Shown here: one piece after another, positions 49,863-58,481 of the stretch
Layout of the letters: each line of letters begins with the position of its first letter
Position numbering within the stretch: the stretch's first letter is position 1
DNA from: Clostridiales bacterium
GTDB taxonomy: Bacteria; Bacillota; Clostridia; Monoglobales; Monoglobaceae
Assembly (NCBI GenBank): GCA_019419865.1
Contig: JAHZIG010000008.1
Span: 1-64,000, forward strand
Reading direction: 5' to 3'
Length of the DNA stretch: 64,000 nt
Program-made: the position numbers and the translations under genes
The notes under the pieces: model-generated
The model's database searches: none
Told to the model about the DNA's origin: nothing
What the model saw: the letters and a program-made list of their open reading frames with translations, nothing else

Positions 49863-52433
49863 TTGAGCAAAAAACAGAAGAAAACCAAACCCGACTCCAA
49901 TCAGGACGGCGTTATAAATAGATCCGAAGCCTCCGGCGCCGCCGGCTCGGGCAAAAGCTCGCTGAACGGAAACGACAAAAAAAAGCCGGGCAAGACGAAG
50001 ATATTTTACATATCCGCAGCGCTGATAATAATAATTGCGGCCGCGATTATTTGGGGCGTCGGCGCGGACGGTATAAAAAACATATTCAAAGATCCCGAAA
50101 CAGAAACGACGGTAACCGACGAGAACATGCCGGAGGCTAAAGTAAAGCTGTATATCCCGACCGATCGCGTCGTCGCGCCGGAGAACTTGAGTTCGGCGAA
50201 TCTTTTGATCTCGGACAACTCGTTCAGTCCAAATTCGGGAGCGGCGGCTATGTACGACGGCAGCGAGGCCACGGCGTCCGGCGGGACCTGCGAATGGGCG
50301 GTTTTGGACGCCGGAGAGCTAAAGACGCTGACCGGGATAAGATATCTGCCGAACTCAGCTTCTCAGGAATACGCCAACAGCTGCGTAGGCGCCAAATTTC
50401 TCGCTTCGAAAGACAACCAGACCTACTACGAGCTTGGCGAAGTCAAAGCGGACGTGAACGGAAACCTGAACCTCGACTGGCACACTATAGACCTCAGCGG
50501 TTTCGGGCTCTACAGATATTTCCGGGTAGAGCTGCCCCCGAACGCCTCTTTCTCGGAGGTCGAGTGGCTGTGTTCGGACGGGATAGTTATAAGCGGAAAC
50601 CCTGAGCGATCCTCCGAGACAAATCCCGGCGCAGCGGCCTCTAACGCCGTATCCGGCGCGGCTTATAACATAAGCGCGAATATATTGGCGTTCGACGCGC
50701 TTGAAAATTTCAGCGGCTACGCGGTATATTCGATCTACGACCGAAGCGGCAAGCTTAAGTATATCAGCGCCGGGCTCTGCGACGTTCGCGTCGGCGAATA
50801 CCTAAACCTCGGCTTTAGCGCCGCCGGGATCTCGGTGGGCGATACCGTAAAGGTCCATTTCTACGACGCGGCCACGGGCGCCGCGGCCATAGACGCGCCG
50901 CTCAGCTACAGTTATACCGAAGCGTCGAGCGTTTTTGAGATGAGCAACATCTTCAGCGACAACATGATGTTCCAGGCCGACTCCGACCTGAAGGTATGGG
51001 GCAAGGCTCCGCTCGGCTCGGTCGTGGACGTGCTTATCGAAAACACCGAGACCGGCGAGAGATACGCGGCGTCCGATACCGCTGAGAACGTATCCGACTG
51101 GGAAGTCAATCTCGGCGCGTTTGAAAACGGCGGCGCTTACCGGATGGAGATCTACCTTGACAGGAACGGACTCGACTACGACGAGGCCGAGCCGATCGAG
51201 ACCTTTGAAAATATAACCTTCGGGGATATTTGGATATTCGCCGGCCAGTCCAATATGGAGTACTATCTATGCGGCGAGGACGCGGGCGTAGAGCTTATGG
51301 AATCCTCCCGCGGGCAGAGACAGGCGGACAACCCCAACCTCAGGATAGTCAACCTCTGGAATATCGGGCTTATGGGCGCCAACGGCGAGACCGAAGACCT
51401 GCCGCTTAACGATTGGAACGAATACTGGGCGCCGATGACCCCGGACAGGGTGAACTACCTCTCGGCGATAGCCTATTACTTCTCTCAAAGGCTGTATGAG
51501 ACCACGGGCCGCAATATCGGCATAATAAGCGTGGCGGCCGGCGATACCGAGATAAACCAATGGTATCCCTACGGAAAGACCAACGGGACCTTCACCGGCG
51601 ACAGCGGCAAGCTGTACAATAACAGGATATACCCGTTCACCCGCATGGCCGTCAAGGGCGTGCTGTGGTATCAGGGCGAAGCCGACCAATACCGCACCAA
51701 TATGACCGCCGAACAGTACGGCGACGCGATGGCGGGGCTTGTCAACGAATACAGAGCCGCGTGGAACGACGACGATCTGCCGTTCTACTGGGCGCAACTC
51801 GTCAGGTACTCGGTAAAGGACGAGACCTATATCCGCGAGGGACAGCGGCTGGCTCTTGAGAAGGTGGCGAATACCGCCAACACCGGTATGATAAGCCTTA
51901 TCGATATAATAGGCAGGTACGAGAACGAGACCGGCTGCGCGAGGTACGATATACACCCCTGGCAAAAGGAGACCGCCGCGAACCGGTTCGCAAACATGGT
52001 CCTTCACGATATATACGGCTACGATAATATCGACAGAAGCGGTCCGGTATATTCGGGAATGGAAGCCGACGGCTCCCGGCTGATACTGACCTTCGACTGC
52101 AAAGGCTCGCTCAGACTTCTGCCAAAGGAGAGCTACGCCGACGAAATAGGTATGGAGTATTTGGAGTCGAACGAGATCGACGTCCAAAAGCCTCAGGAAT
52201 TCTGGATAATGGATCAAAACGGCGAATACTACAGAGCCGAAGCCGAGATCGACGGAAATACGGTCATCGTCTGGAACGACGACGTTCAGAACCCGCAGGG
52301 CGTGTTATACGCTTGGGGCGCGTATCCCGAAGCTCCCAATCTGACCGACGAATCGGGACTGCCGTGCTCGACTTTCAGCGCCTATTTAAACGCGCAAACA
52401 GCCGTAAGCCCCCTCGGCGATCCGGTTTTATAA
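49863..52433 (+). CDS. membrane-anchored sialate O-acetylesterase-like SGNH protein with discoidin-type domain
   Basis: The 856-residue protein starts at TTG with AAAGGAGGACG upstream. A basic N-terminus leads to one membrane helix (about 45-66, IFYISAALIIIIAAAIIWGV). A discoidin-like module follows (about 95-245: AMYDGSEATASGGTCEWAVL, FRVELPPNASFSEVEWL) and an Ig-like module. The SGNH/sialate esterase domain (about 460-720) has the nucleophile FAGQSNMEYYLCG and VLWYQGEADQYR, and DIHPWQKETAANRF bears the catalytic histidine. It likely removes O-acetyl groups from sialic acid or plant xylan at the cell surface. Confidence 0.85.
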   Translation: MSKKQKKTKPDSNQDGVINRSEASGAAGSGKSSLNGNDKKKPGKTKIFYISAALIIIIAAAIIWGVGADGIKNIFKDPETETTVTDENMPEAKVKLYIPTDRVVAPENLSSANLLISDNSFSPNSGAAAMYDGSEATASGGTCEWAVLDAGELKTLTGIRYLPNSASQEYANSCVGAKFLASKDNQTYYELGEVKADVNGNLNLDWHTIDLSGFGLYRYFRVELPPNASFSEVEWLCSDGIVISGNPERSSETNPGAAASNAVSGAAYNISANILAFDALENFSGYAVYSIYDRSGKLKYISAGLCDVRVGEYLNLGFSAAGISVGDTVKVHFYDAATGAAAIDAPLSYSYTEASSVFEMSNIFSDNMMFQADSDLKVWGKAPLGSVVDVLIENTETGERYAASDTAENVSDWEVNLGAFENGGAYRMEIYLDRNGLDYDEAEPIETFENITFGDIWIFAGQSNMEYYLCGEDAGVELMESSRGQRQADNPNLRIVNLWNIGLMGANGETEDLPLNDWNEYWAPMTPDRVNYLSAIAYYFSQRLYETTGRNIGIISVAAGDTEINQWYPYGKTNGTFTGDSGKLYNNRIYPFTRMAVKGVLWYQGEADQYRTNMTAEQYGDAMAGLVNEYRAAWNDDDLPFYWAQLVRYSVKDETYIREGQRLALEKVANTANTGMISLIDIIGRYENETGCARYDIHPWQKETAANRFANMVLHDIYGYDNIDRSGPVYSGMEADGSRLILTFDCKGSLRLLPKESYADEIGMEYLESNEIDVQKPQEFWIMDQNGEYYRAEAEIDGNTVIVWNDDVQNPQGVLYAWGAYPEAPNLTDESGLPCSTFSAYLNAQTAVSPLGDPVL

Positions 52434-52483
52434 CATATAAAACGCCGTTTTGAACCGGATAATTTAACAAACTAACTATAATT

Positions 52484-52516
52484 CAGCGTATCTTTGAGCG
52501 GATACGCTGTTTTTTA
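52484..52516 (+). terminator. terminator after the esterase-like gene
   Basis: CAGCGTATC / GATACGCTG perfect 9-bp stem, 8-nt loop, then TTTTTTT. It ends the ung/esterase segment. Confidence 0.9.
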
Positions 52517-52697
52517 TGTAAAAAATTCATAAAAATTACCGGAGCTTAAAAAGTTTTCCTTTACATTAGACACTATATATTGTATACTAAGAAATAGAAA
52601 TCAAAAGAAATTGCGGCATACGGCTATTACAGAGAACGGCGTCGCCGAACGGACACAATATCTGCTCTTATGCTGAATCGAAACGGAGGTATGTTAT

Positions 52698-53147
52698 ATG
52701 CGGTGTATGTACTGCGGACATCAAGACAGCAAGGTGGTCGACTCAAGATCTACCGAAGACGGAACCGCTATTCGCAGACGCAGGGAATGTTTGGCCTGCG
52801 GCAGGAGGTTCACCACCTATGAAAAGGTCGAGAATATACCTATAATAGTGGTAAAACGCGACAAATCCAGACAGAGCTTCGACCGTGAAAAGCTGGAGCG
52901 CGGCATATTAAACGCCTGCGCCAACCGCCCCGTGCCTCTTCAGACCATCGACTCGATGATAGACGAGATAGAGAGCTCGATACGCAACTCTCTGACCCGC
53001 GAGATCACCAGCGAGAAGATAGGCGAGATGGTAATGGACAGGCTCCGAAACATCGACGAGGTAGCATACGTCAGATTTGCGTCCGTCTACAAGCATTTCC
53101 AGGATATAGAGACCTTTAAACAGGAGCTTGAGAAGCTCTCGAAGTAA
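52698..53147 (+). CDS. nrdR: transcriptional repressor NrdR
   Basis: NrdR senses ATP/dATP and represses ribonucleotide reductase genes. The 149-residue protein starts MRCMYCGHQDSKVVDSRSTE with the paired CxxC of a zinc ribbon (second pair in RECLACGRRFTTYE). An ATP-cone (RDKSRQSFDREKLERGILNA) follows. Length is exact for the family. CGGAGG precedes the ATG. Confidence 0.97.
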   Translation: MRCMYCGHQDSKVVDSRSTEDGTAIRRRRECLACGRRFTTYEKVENIPIIVVKRDKSRQSFDREKLERGILNACANRPVPLQTIDSMIDEIESSIRNSLTREITSEKIGEMVMDRLRNIDEVAYVRFASVYKHFQDIETFKQELEKLSK

Positions 53148-53293
53148 CTAAGTCGCCGCTAAATACTTCAAACTTAAGAAAACAAGACAAATCATAAACT
53201 ACGACCTCGCTTAAATGGATAGACAGAAATTACAATGTAGTAGGAGAGATGTTTTTGTTTCCTAATCCAATTTTTTGAGGGGTTGATCTTATT

Positions 53294-53989
53294 ATGAATA
53301 ATACGCCGGAACTGATCGTAATGCTGACGCTAAACGACCGCACAGCGGAAAACGCGTACGAGATCTTCGATCGGTGCAAAGACGCCAAAGCCAAGATCTG
53401 GGGCTTTAAAGAAGAAGGGCTACCGCCCGAGCGGATGAAGGAGCTGTATTCTTATATGAAAGAACGCGGCAAAACGACCGCTCTCGAAGTGGTCGCATAT
53501 ACCGAAGATCTCTGTATGAAAGGCGCGGAGCTGGCCGCGGAATGCGGCTGCGATATACTGATGGGAACGACCTTTTCCGATCGCATAAACGATTTTTGCA
53601 AAAGAGCCGGTCTTAAATACATGCCTTTTGTCGGAGAGGTATCCGGTAGGCCTTCGATCCTCGACGGCTCGGTCGAAAAGATGATCGGCGACGCCGCTCT
53701 GTATCTCCAAAAGGGCGTATACGGTATAGATCTTTTGGGATACAGGTACTTAAACGACGCGTCGGCGCTTATAGAAGAATTCGTATCCAAGACGGACGCT
53801 CCGGTCTGTATCGCGGGCAGCGTAAACAGCTACGCAAGACTGGACGAGATTAAACGGATATCGCCGTGGGCGTTTACCATAGGCAGCGCCTTTTTTGAAA
53901 ATCGATTCGGCGACGGCTTCGCCGAACAGATCGACGGAGTATACGACTATATAAACGCCGAACATCCGAACGCACGGAGGGAAAACTAA
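53294..53989 (+). CDS. uncharacterised TIM-barrel protein
   Basis: The 231-residue protein shows regular beta/alpha alternation with TIM-barrel signatures: VVAYTEDLCMKGAELAAECG, CDILMGTTFSDRI, YGIDLLGYRYLNDASALIEE, PVCIAGSVNSYARLDEIKRI and a phosphate-type FTIGSAFFENRFGDGF. It resembles phosphoribosyl-isomerase-like or thiazole-synthase-like barrels. I do not recognise a named family. It is followed with a 4-base TAATG overlap by yqeG, so the two are coupled. Function cannot be assigned. Confidence 0.7.
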   Translation: MNNTPELIVMLTLNDRTAENAYEIFDRCKDAKAKIWGFKEEGLPPERMKELYSYMKERGKTTALEVVAYTEDLCMKGAELAAECGCDILMGTTFSDRINDFCKRAGLKYMPFVGEVSGRPSILDGSVEKMIGDAALYLQKGVYGIDLLGYRYLNDASALIEEFVSKTDAPVCIAGSVNSYARLDEIKRISPWAFTIGSAFFENRFGDGFAEQIDGVYDYINAEHPNARREN

Positions 53990-54549
53990 TGCTTAAAGCG
54001 CTATATCCTCACGAATACGTCGACAGCGTTTTTGATATAGATTACGACAAGCTCTACGATATGGGCTACAGAGGGATAATATTCGATATAGACAACACCC
54101 TCGTCCACCACGGCGACGACTCCAACGAAGAGATAGACGAGCTGTTCCGGGCCATCCGCGGCATAGGTTTTAAAACTCTTCTTTTGTCCAACAACAGCGA
54201 AGAGCGAATAAAGAGATTCAATATAAATATCGGCTCTATGTACATATACGACGCTCAAAAGCCGGATACGGCGAATTTTTTAAAAGCCGTCGATATGCTG
54301 GGTCTTAAAAAGAACGAAGTGGCGCTCGTAGGCGATCAGATCTTCACCGATATATACGGCGCCAACAAGAGCGGGATAGACAGTATCTTGGTAAAATTTC
54401 TGCGCCGCGAGAACGAGACAAAGATAGGTAAGAGAAGAACTTTAGAAAAGGCTATCTTAAAATTTTATAAACTAAACAGATCCTGTCAGCGCCGAATGGG
54501 CGGGATCTCAAAAGGGGGCGAGACTCGATATGCTATGGAACAGAGATAA
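53989..54549 (+). CDS. YqeG-family HAD phosphatase
   Basis: The 186-residue HAD (IIIA type) protein has YRGIIFDIDNTLVHHGDDSN (motif I), KTLLLSNNSEERI (motif II) and VALVGDQIFTDIYGANKSGI (motif IV). Relatives (B. subtilis YqeG) include phosphatidylglycerophosphate phosphatase-like enzymes. It starts within the stop codon of the TIM-barrel gene, and its end overlaps the VanW gene by 20 bases. Confidence 0.9.
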   Translation: MLKALYPHEYVDSVFDIDYDKLYDMGYRGIIFDIDNTLVHHGDDSNEEIDELFRAIRGIGFKTLLLSNNSEERIKRFNINIGSMYIYDAQKPDTANFLKAVDMLGLKKNEVALVGDQIFTDIYGANKSGIDSILVKFLRRENETKIGKRRTLEKAILKFYKLNRSCQRRMGGISKGGETRYAMEQR

Positions 54550-55363
54550 ACTTTTTTGCGACATCAATCCCACGTGTTACGCAATATCCCTACAGAAAGA
54601 GATATGCAAGCGGCATGTAAAAGATCTGCTCGGCAAAGAGAATTTCGCTAAAACCTTCCAAAAAGAGAAACTGCCGAACATAGTTTTCAGCTACAGCTCA
54701 AATATGATAAAAAGAGCCCCCGGAGTCGATCTCAGGCTGCAGGAGAACAAGGCTGTCAACATAGATCTGGCCTGCAAAAAGATCAACGGGATACTGATCC
54801 GCCCCGGAGAAGTCTTCTCGTTCTGGAAGACGGTCGGAAAGACCACAAAGAGAAAAGGCTATAAGGACGGCCGCGTGATAATCAAAAACAAGCTGACGCC
54901 CGGAGTGGGCGGCGGGCTCTGTAACTTGGGAAATACGATCCACCTGCTGGTTCTGCACAGCCCTCTTAAGGTGACGGAGTTTCACAGCCATTCAGACGCC
55001 TTGGCTCCCGACCATGGAAAGAGGATACCGCTCAGCGCGGGCACGTCGGTCAGTTATAACAACGTAGATTTCAGATTCAAAAACGACAGCGACCAAAACG
55101 TTCAGTTGCTTCTGTGGTGCGAGGGCGAGACCCTGCGCGCAGAGCTGAGGAGCGAGAGGGAATTCCCCAACGCGTACGAGATCGTCGAGGAGAACCATCG
55201 CTTTCAAAAAGAGGGCGATAAATACTACCGCGTCTCCAAGATCTACAGAAACAGCATAGATAGGGCGACCGGCGCGCTGTTGGAGAAGAAACTCGTCTGG
55301 GATAATCATTCGGAGGTCATGTACGACTACTCCCTGATCCCGGCGGATCAAAAGAGAAATTAA
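54530..55363 (+). CDS. VanW-like protein
   Basis: The 277-residue protein carries the VanW domain over its central part: KIPNIVF-type start is absent, but LIRPGEVFSFWKTVGKTTKR, GYKDGRVI, GVGGGLCNLGNTIHLLVLHS and RHPHS-like EFHSHSDA are present. VanW proteins are peptidoglycan-associated and of uncertain chemistry. No van resistance genes are present; in Firmicutes VanW proteins are commonly not linked to resistance. GGGGGCGA precedes the ATG. Confidence 0.9.
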   Translation: MLWNRDKLFCDINPTCYAISLQKEICKRHVKDLLGKENFAKTFQKEKLPNIVFSYSSNMIKRAPGVDLRLQENKAVNIDLACKKINGILIRPGEVFSFWKTVGKTTKRKGYKDGRVIIKNKLTPGVGGGLCNLGNTIHLLVLHSPLKVTEFHSHSDALAPDHGKRIPLSAGTSVSYNNVDFRFKNDSDQNVQLLLWCEGETLRAELRSEREFPNAYEIVEENHRFQKEGDKYYRVSKIYRNSIDRATGALLEKKLVWDNHSEVMYDYSLIPADQKRN

Positions 55364-55483
55364 AAGCTCTCGAAGCAGCTTCGTAGATTGCATTTTAGCG
55401 CTTATTACCATATCCGAGCGCGCCAAAGCGTAATATTTAAACAAAAATATCGCGGCCGCGGCTAAATTATCCGCCTCAAAGCC

Positions 55484-55512
55484 TTGACACAGGCGTTTAG
55501 GAGTGATATAAT
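55484..55512 (+). promoter_or_regulatory. promoter of the rimP-nusA-infB operon
   Basis: TTGACA (55484-55489), 17 bp and TATAAT (55507-55512). About 145 bases of leader follow before rimP. Confidence 0.88.
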
Positions 55513-55541
55513 TATATTGTATGATGAATAGACGAATGAAA

Positions 55542-55563
55542 GGAGTGAGGGCAACCTTACTCC
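55542..55563 (+). promoter_or_regulatory. leader hairpin with GCAA tetraloop upstream of rimP
   Basis: GGAGTGAGG-GCAA-CCTTACTCC is a 9-bp stem closed by a GNRA tetraloop, about 25 nt after the promoter. It has no T-run. It may be a stabilising 5' element or a protein-binding leader of the nusA operon. Confidence 0.6.
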
Positions 55564-55662
55564 TTATATATTTGTAAAAAACATTTTAAGCGGCGCGCCA
55601 TACGAGCGGCTTAGGTTCGTATCTTCCGCCGCCGGAAGATAAAACGCAAAGGAGTGAATTTT

Positions 55663-56127
55663 GTGGCGTATTCAAAGATAGAAAAAACAGCGATCGCTAT
55701 CGCCGGACCGATAGCCGAAAATCACGGCTGCTACGTATACGACGCCGAATACGTTAAAGAGGGCGGCGCGACGTTTCTCCGCGTTTATGTGGATAAAGAC
55801 GGCGGGATAACGCTCGACGAATGCGAGGGTATTTCCAGAGAACTCAGCGACGCGCTCGACAGCTCGGATCCGATAAGTTCTAACTACTACCTCGAGGTGT
55901 CCTCGCCCGGGGTCGAACGCAAGCTCAAGACTCCCGAACACTTTAAAATGTACGAGGGCGAGACGGTGGACATAGGATTATACAAAGCGGCGGACGGCAA
56001 AAAGCTCATAACCGCAAAGCTGATCGAGTTGGACAATGATAAAAACATCGTATACGAAATTGGCGGCGAGAAAAAATCCCTGCCGCAAAGGCAGACCTCG
56101 TTCGTCAAGCTCCACTTCGATTTTTAG
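55663..56127 (+). CDS. rimP: ribosome maturation factor RimP
   Basis: RimP assists 30S maturation. The start is set at GTG 55663, six bases after AAAGGAGTG; the GTG at 55654 is part of that site. The 154-residue protein has PIAENHGCYVYDAEYVKEGG, VYVDKDGGITLDECEGISRE, YLEVSSPGVERKLKTPEHF and a C-terminal SH3-like domain. It is the first gene of the operon. Confidence 0.95.
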   Translation: MAYSKIEKTAIAIAGPIAENHGCYVYDAEYVKEGGATFLRVYVDKDGGITLDECEGISRELSDALDSSDPISSNYYLEVSSPGVERKLKTPEHFKMYEGETVDIGLYKAADGKKLITAKLIELDNDKNIVYEIGGEKKSLPQRQTSFVKLHFDF

Positions 56128-56196
56128 CTTACTATCCGTATTTAGGACGGCAAATATTTGGGATATATTTAACTTCAGAAAGGATGATTTATAAAA

Positions 56197-57525
56197 ATGA
56201 GCGCAGAATTATTTGAATTATTGGATGAAATAGAAGCCGAAAAAGGCATAAGCAAAGACGTTATCCTCGACGCTCTTGAAAGCGCGCTGATCTCGGCGTA
56301 CAGAAAACATTTCGGCGCCGCGGACGACGTTTCCGTACGCATCTCCCCGGACAGCGGCGAGATAAAAATTTACGCGCGCAAACAGGTAGTCGAAGAAGTC
56401 GAAGATCACGAGACCCAGATAAGCCTCGAGGAGGCTAATAAGCTCAGCGGTTCCTACGAGCCGGGAGACTTCGTCGAATTTGAAGCGACCCCTTCCTCGT
56501 TCGGCAGGATAGCCGCTCAAACCGCGCGGCAGGTCGTATTTCAGAGGATTCGCGAGGCGGAACGCGAGAAGATGGTGGACGAATATTCCGAACGCGAAAA
56601 CAGCATAGCGAGCGGCGTTGTGAGAAGGATCGAGCGTAAAAACGTTATGCTCGAGATAGACGGAACCGAATCGGTCCTGACGCCCAACGAACAGGTCAAA
56701 CACGACAAATACGCGGTCGGCGAGAGATACAAGGTGTTTGTGATCGAAGTCGCAAAAAGCGTTAAGGGAATGCACCTCGTAGTATCGAGATCGCATCCGG
56801 GTCTGGTAAGAAGCCTGTTCGAGCTGGAAGTTCCCGAGATCGCGCAGGGGATCATAGAAGTTAAAGCCCTCTCGAGGGAGGCGGGTTCCAGATCGAAGAT
56901 AGCCGTACACTCGACCGTCTCCGGCGTGGATCCTGTAGGAACCTGTATAGGCCCCAAGGGGATGCGCGTCCAGGCGGTGATCGCCGAACTCAGAGGCGAA
57001 AAGATCGATATCATCCGCTACAGCGAAGATCCGGGTCAGTACGTCAAAAACGCGCTCAGTCCCGCGGACGTCGTCTCGATCGACGTCGACTCCGAAAACA
57101 GGATGTGTAAGGTAAAAGTTCCCGAGAGCCAGCTGTCGCTCGCTATAGGCAAGGAAGGACAAAACGTCCGTCTTGCGGCAAGGCTCACCGGCTGGAAGAT
57201 AGACCTCAGCGCCGTTCCCGACTCGGAGCTTGGCGATTCCTTTAAGAAAAACAAAAAGAACCGCTCGACAAGACTCGACGACGAATTCACGCTGTCCGAC
57301 AAGGTAGCGGGAATAGAGTCGGGCGCTTTGGACGACGCTTTAATATCGGACGGCGATCATCCTCTGATAGATCCAAACGATATAATCAATATCGACGACG
57401 GCGAAGATTTCATGAACGCCGATCAAAGCGATCTGGATAAAGAGCTTATCGAAGCCGGTCTGCTGATGAGCGACGAGGAGCTTGAACAGTTAAATAAAGA
57501 AAACGACAATTTAGGCGGCGAATAA
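56197..57525 (+). CDS. nusA: transcription termination/antitermination factor NusA
   Basis: NusA binds RNA polymerase and nascent RNA. The 442-residue protein has an N-terminal polymerase-binding domain (ELLDEIEAEKGISKDVILDA), an S1 domain, and two KH domains including VGTCIGPKGMRVQAVIAEL and LAIGKEGQNVRLAARLTGW. An acidic tail of about 70 residues follows (NIDDGEDFMNADQSDLDKE) in place of the E. coli repeat domains. AAGGATG precedes the ATG. Confidence 0.96.
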   Translation: MSAELFELLDEIEAEKGISKDVILDALESALISAYRKHFGAADDVSVRISPDSGEIKIYARKQVVEEVEDHETQISLEEANKLSGSYEPGDFVEFEATPSSFGRIAAQTARQVVFQRIREAEREKMVDEYSERENSIASGVVRRIERKNVMLEIDGTESVLTPNEQVKHDKYAVGERYKVFVIEVAKSVKGMHLVVSRSHPGLVRSLFELEVPEIAQGIIEVKALSREAGSRSKIAVHSTVSGVDPVGTCIGPKGMRVQAVIAELRGEKIDIIRYSEDPGQYVKNALSPADVVSIDVDSENRMCKVKVPESQLSLAIGKEGQNVRLAARLTGWKIDLSAVPDSELGDSFKKNKKNRSTRLDDEFTLSDKVAGIESGALDDALISDGDHPLIDPNDIINIDDGEDFMNADQSDLDKELIEAGLLMSDEELEQLNKENDNLGGE

Positions 57526-57556
57526 TAAAATATCCCGGCAGAGCGGAGGCGAGTCG

Positions 57557-57886
57557 ATGCCAACAAGAACTTGTATAGTATGCAGAAGCAAATACGAGAA
57601 AAAACTTCTCAATAGAATAGTCGTAGACGAACGCGGCGAAGTCCTCGCCGACTTGGATCAAAAAGCTCAGGCAAGAGGCGCGTATATATGCGGCGATTGT
57701 CTTTCGAAAACGCTCGACGGCCTTGAAAGTATCGAAGGTCTTGCGAAATCTTCTAAGGGTTCGTCTCAGCGGCGCGACATGAGCGCAAAGCAGATAAGAA
57801 AGACGGCGGGAGCGATCAGCCGAACGTTTAAACGCGGTATCGCCCCGGACGGTCTCGGCGCGCTGAAGGATTTTATAAAAGAATAA
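57557..57886 (+). CDS. ylxR: YlxR/RnpM-family RNA-binding protein
   Basis: The 109-residue basic protein begins MPTRTCIVCRSKYEKKLLNR and has ARGAYICGDCLSKTLDGLES, the DUF448 pattern. The B. subtilis homologue (RnpM) has been described as a modulator of RNase P. The Arg/Lys-rich C-terminal extension (SSQRRDMSAKQIRKTAGAIS) is longer than usual. Canonical position after nusA. Confidence 0.92.
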   Translation: MPTRTCIVCRSKYEKKLLNRIVVDERGEVLADLDQKAQARGAYICGDCLSKTLDGLESIEGLAKSSKGSSQRRDMSAKQIRKTAGAISRTFKRGIAPDGLGALKDFIKE

Positions 57887-57930
57887 TGCGCTCAGCCGGC
57901 GCTTAACAAAATATTGGAGGAGGTACGGAT

Positions 57931-58296
57931 ATGGCGCTTACAGACAACGCAAAAATCCCGGCTCCAAACCCGGACGCTCAGCTTCTTAAAATGTACAACT
58001 TTATAGGTCTCGCCATGAAGGCGGGGAAGCTGGCGGTAGGCGAGAACAAGTCGGAGGACAGTCTAAGAAGCGGGAAGGCGGTTCTGCTGCTCCTTTCAAA
58101 CGACGCTTCGGAAAATTCGGTCAGAAAGTTCACAAATATCTGCGCCGCCAAAAACGTTCCCATACTTACTCTAAGGCGCGGCAGAGACGAACTGGGGCGC
58201 GTTCTCGGAAGGCGCGAAGCCGCGGCCGCGGCGGTTCTCGATACCGGGTTCGCCGAACGTATCCTTAAGTTCGACAGGGATATAAACGGCGGATGA
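57931..58296 (+). CDS. L7Ae/YlxQ-type RNA-binding protein
   Basis: The 121-residue protein has YNFIGLAMKAGKLAVGENKS, VLLLLSNDASENSVRKFTNI and a conserved VPILTLRRGRDELGRVLGRR, i.e. the kink-turn-binding L7Ae fold of YlxQ. Between ylxR and infB, as usual. AGGAGGTACGG precedes the ATG. Confidence 0.92.
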   Translation: MALTDNAKIPAPNPDAQLLKMYNFIGLAMKAGKLAVGENKSEDSLRSGKAVLLLLSNDASENSVRKFTNICAAKNVPILTLRRGRDELGRVLGRREAAAAAVLDTGFAERILKFDRDINGG

Positions 58297-58481
58297 GCCG
58301 GATATGAACTAAAATACAGCTTTGATACAGCTTTAAAATATATCGCGGCGGAGCAAACCGCGCCGCTTAGCAATCGGAGGACGGATACGTTCCGCTTTGA
58401 CGGATAATCAAACGTCATATTTGAAGAGACGCATCCGTAAGTTCAGTTATATTGGTAAACGATTTTGGAAAGGAAGGGTTA

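Noticed and set aside
51267..52217. 316-codon minus-strand frame opposite the esterase-like gene
   Set aside because: Shadow frame without domain or start site.
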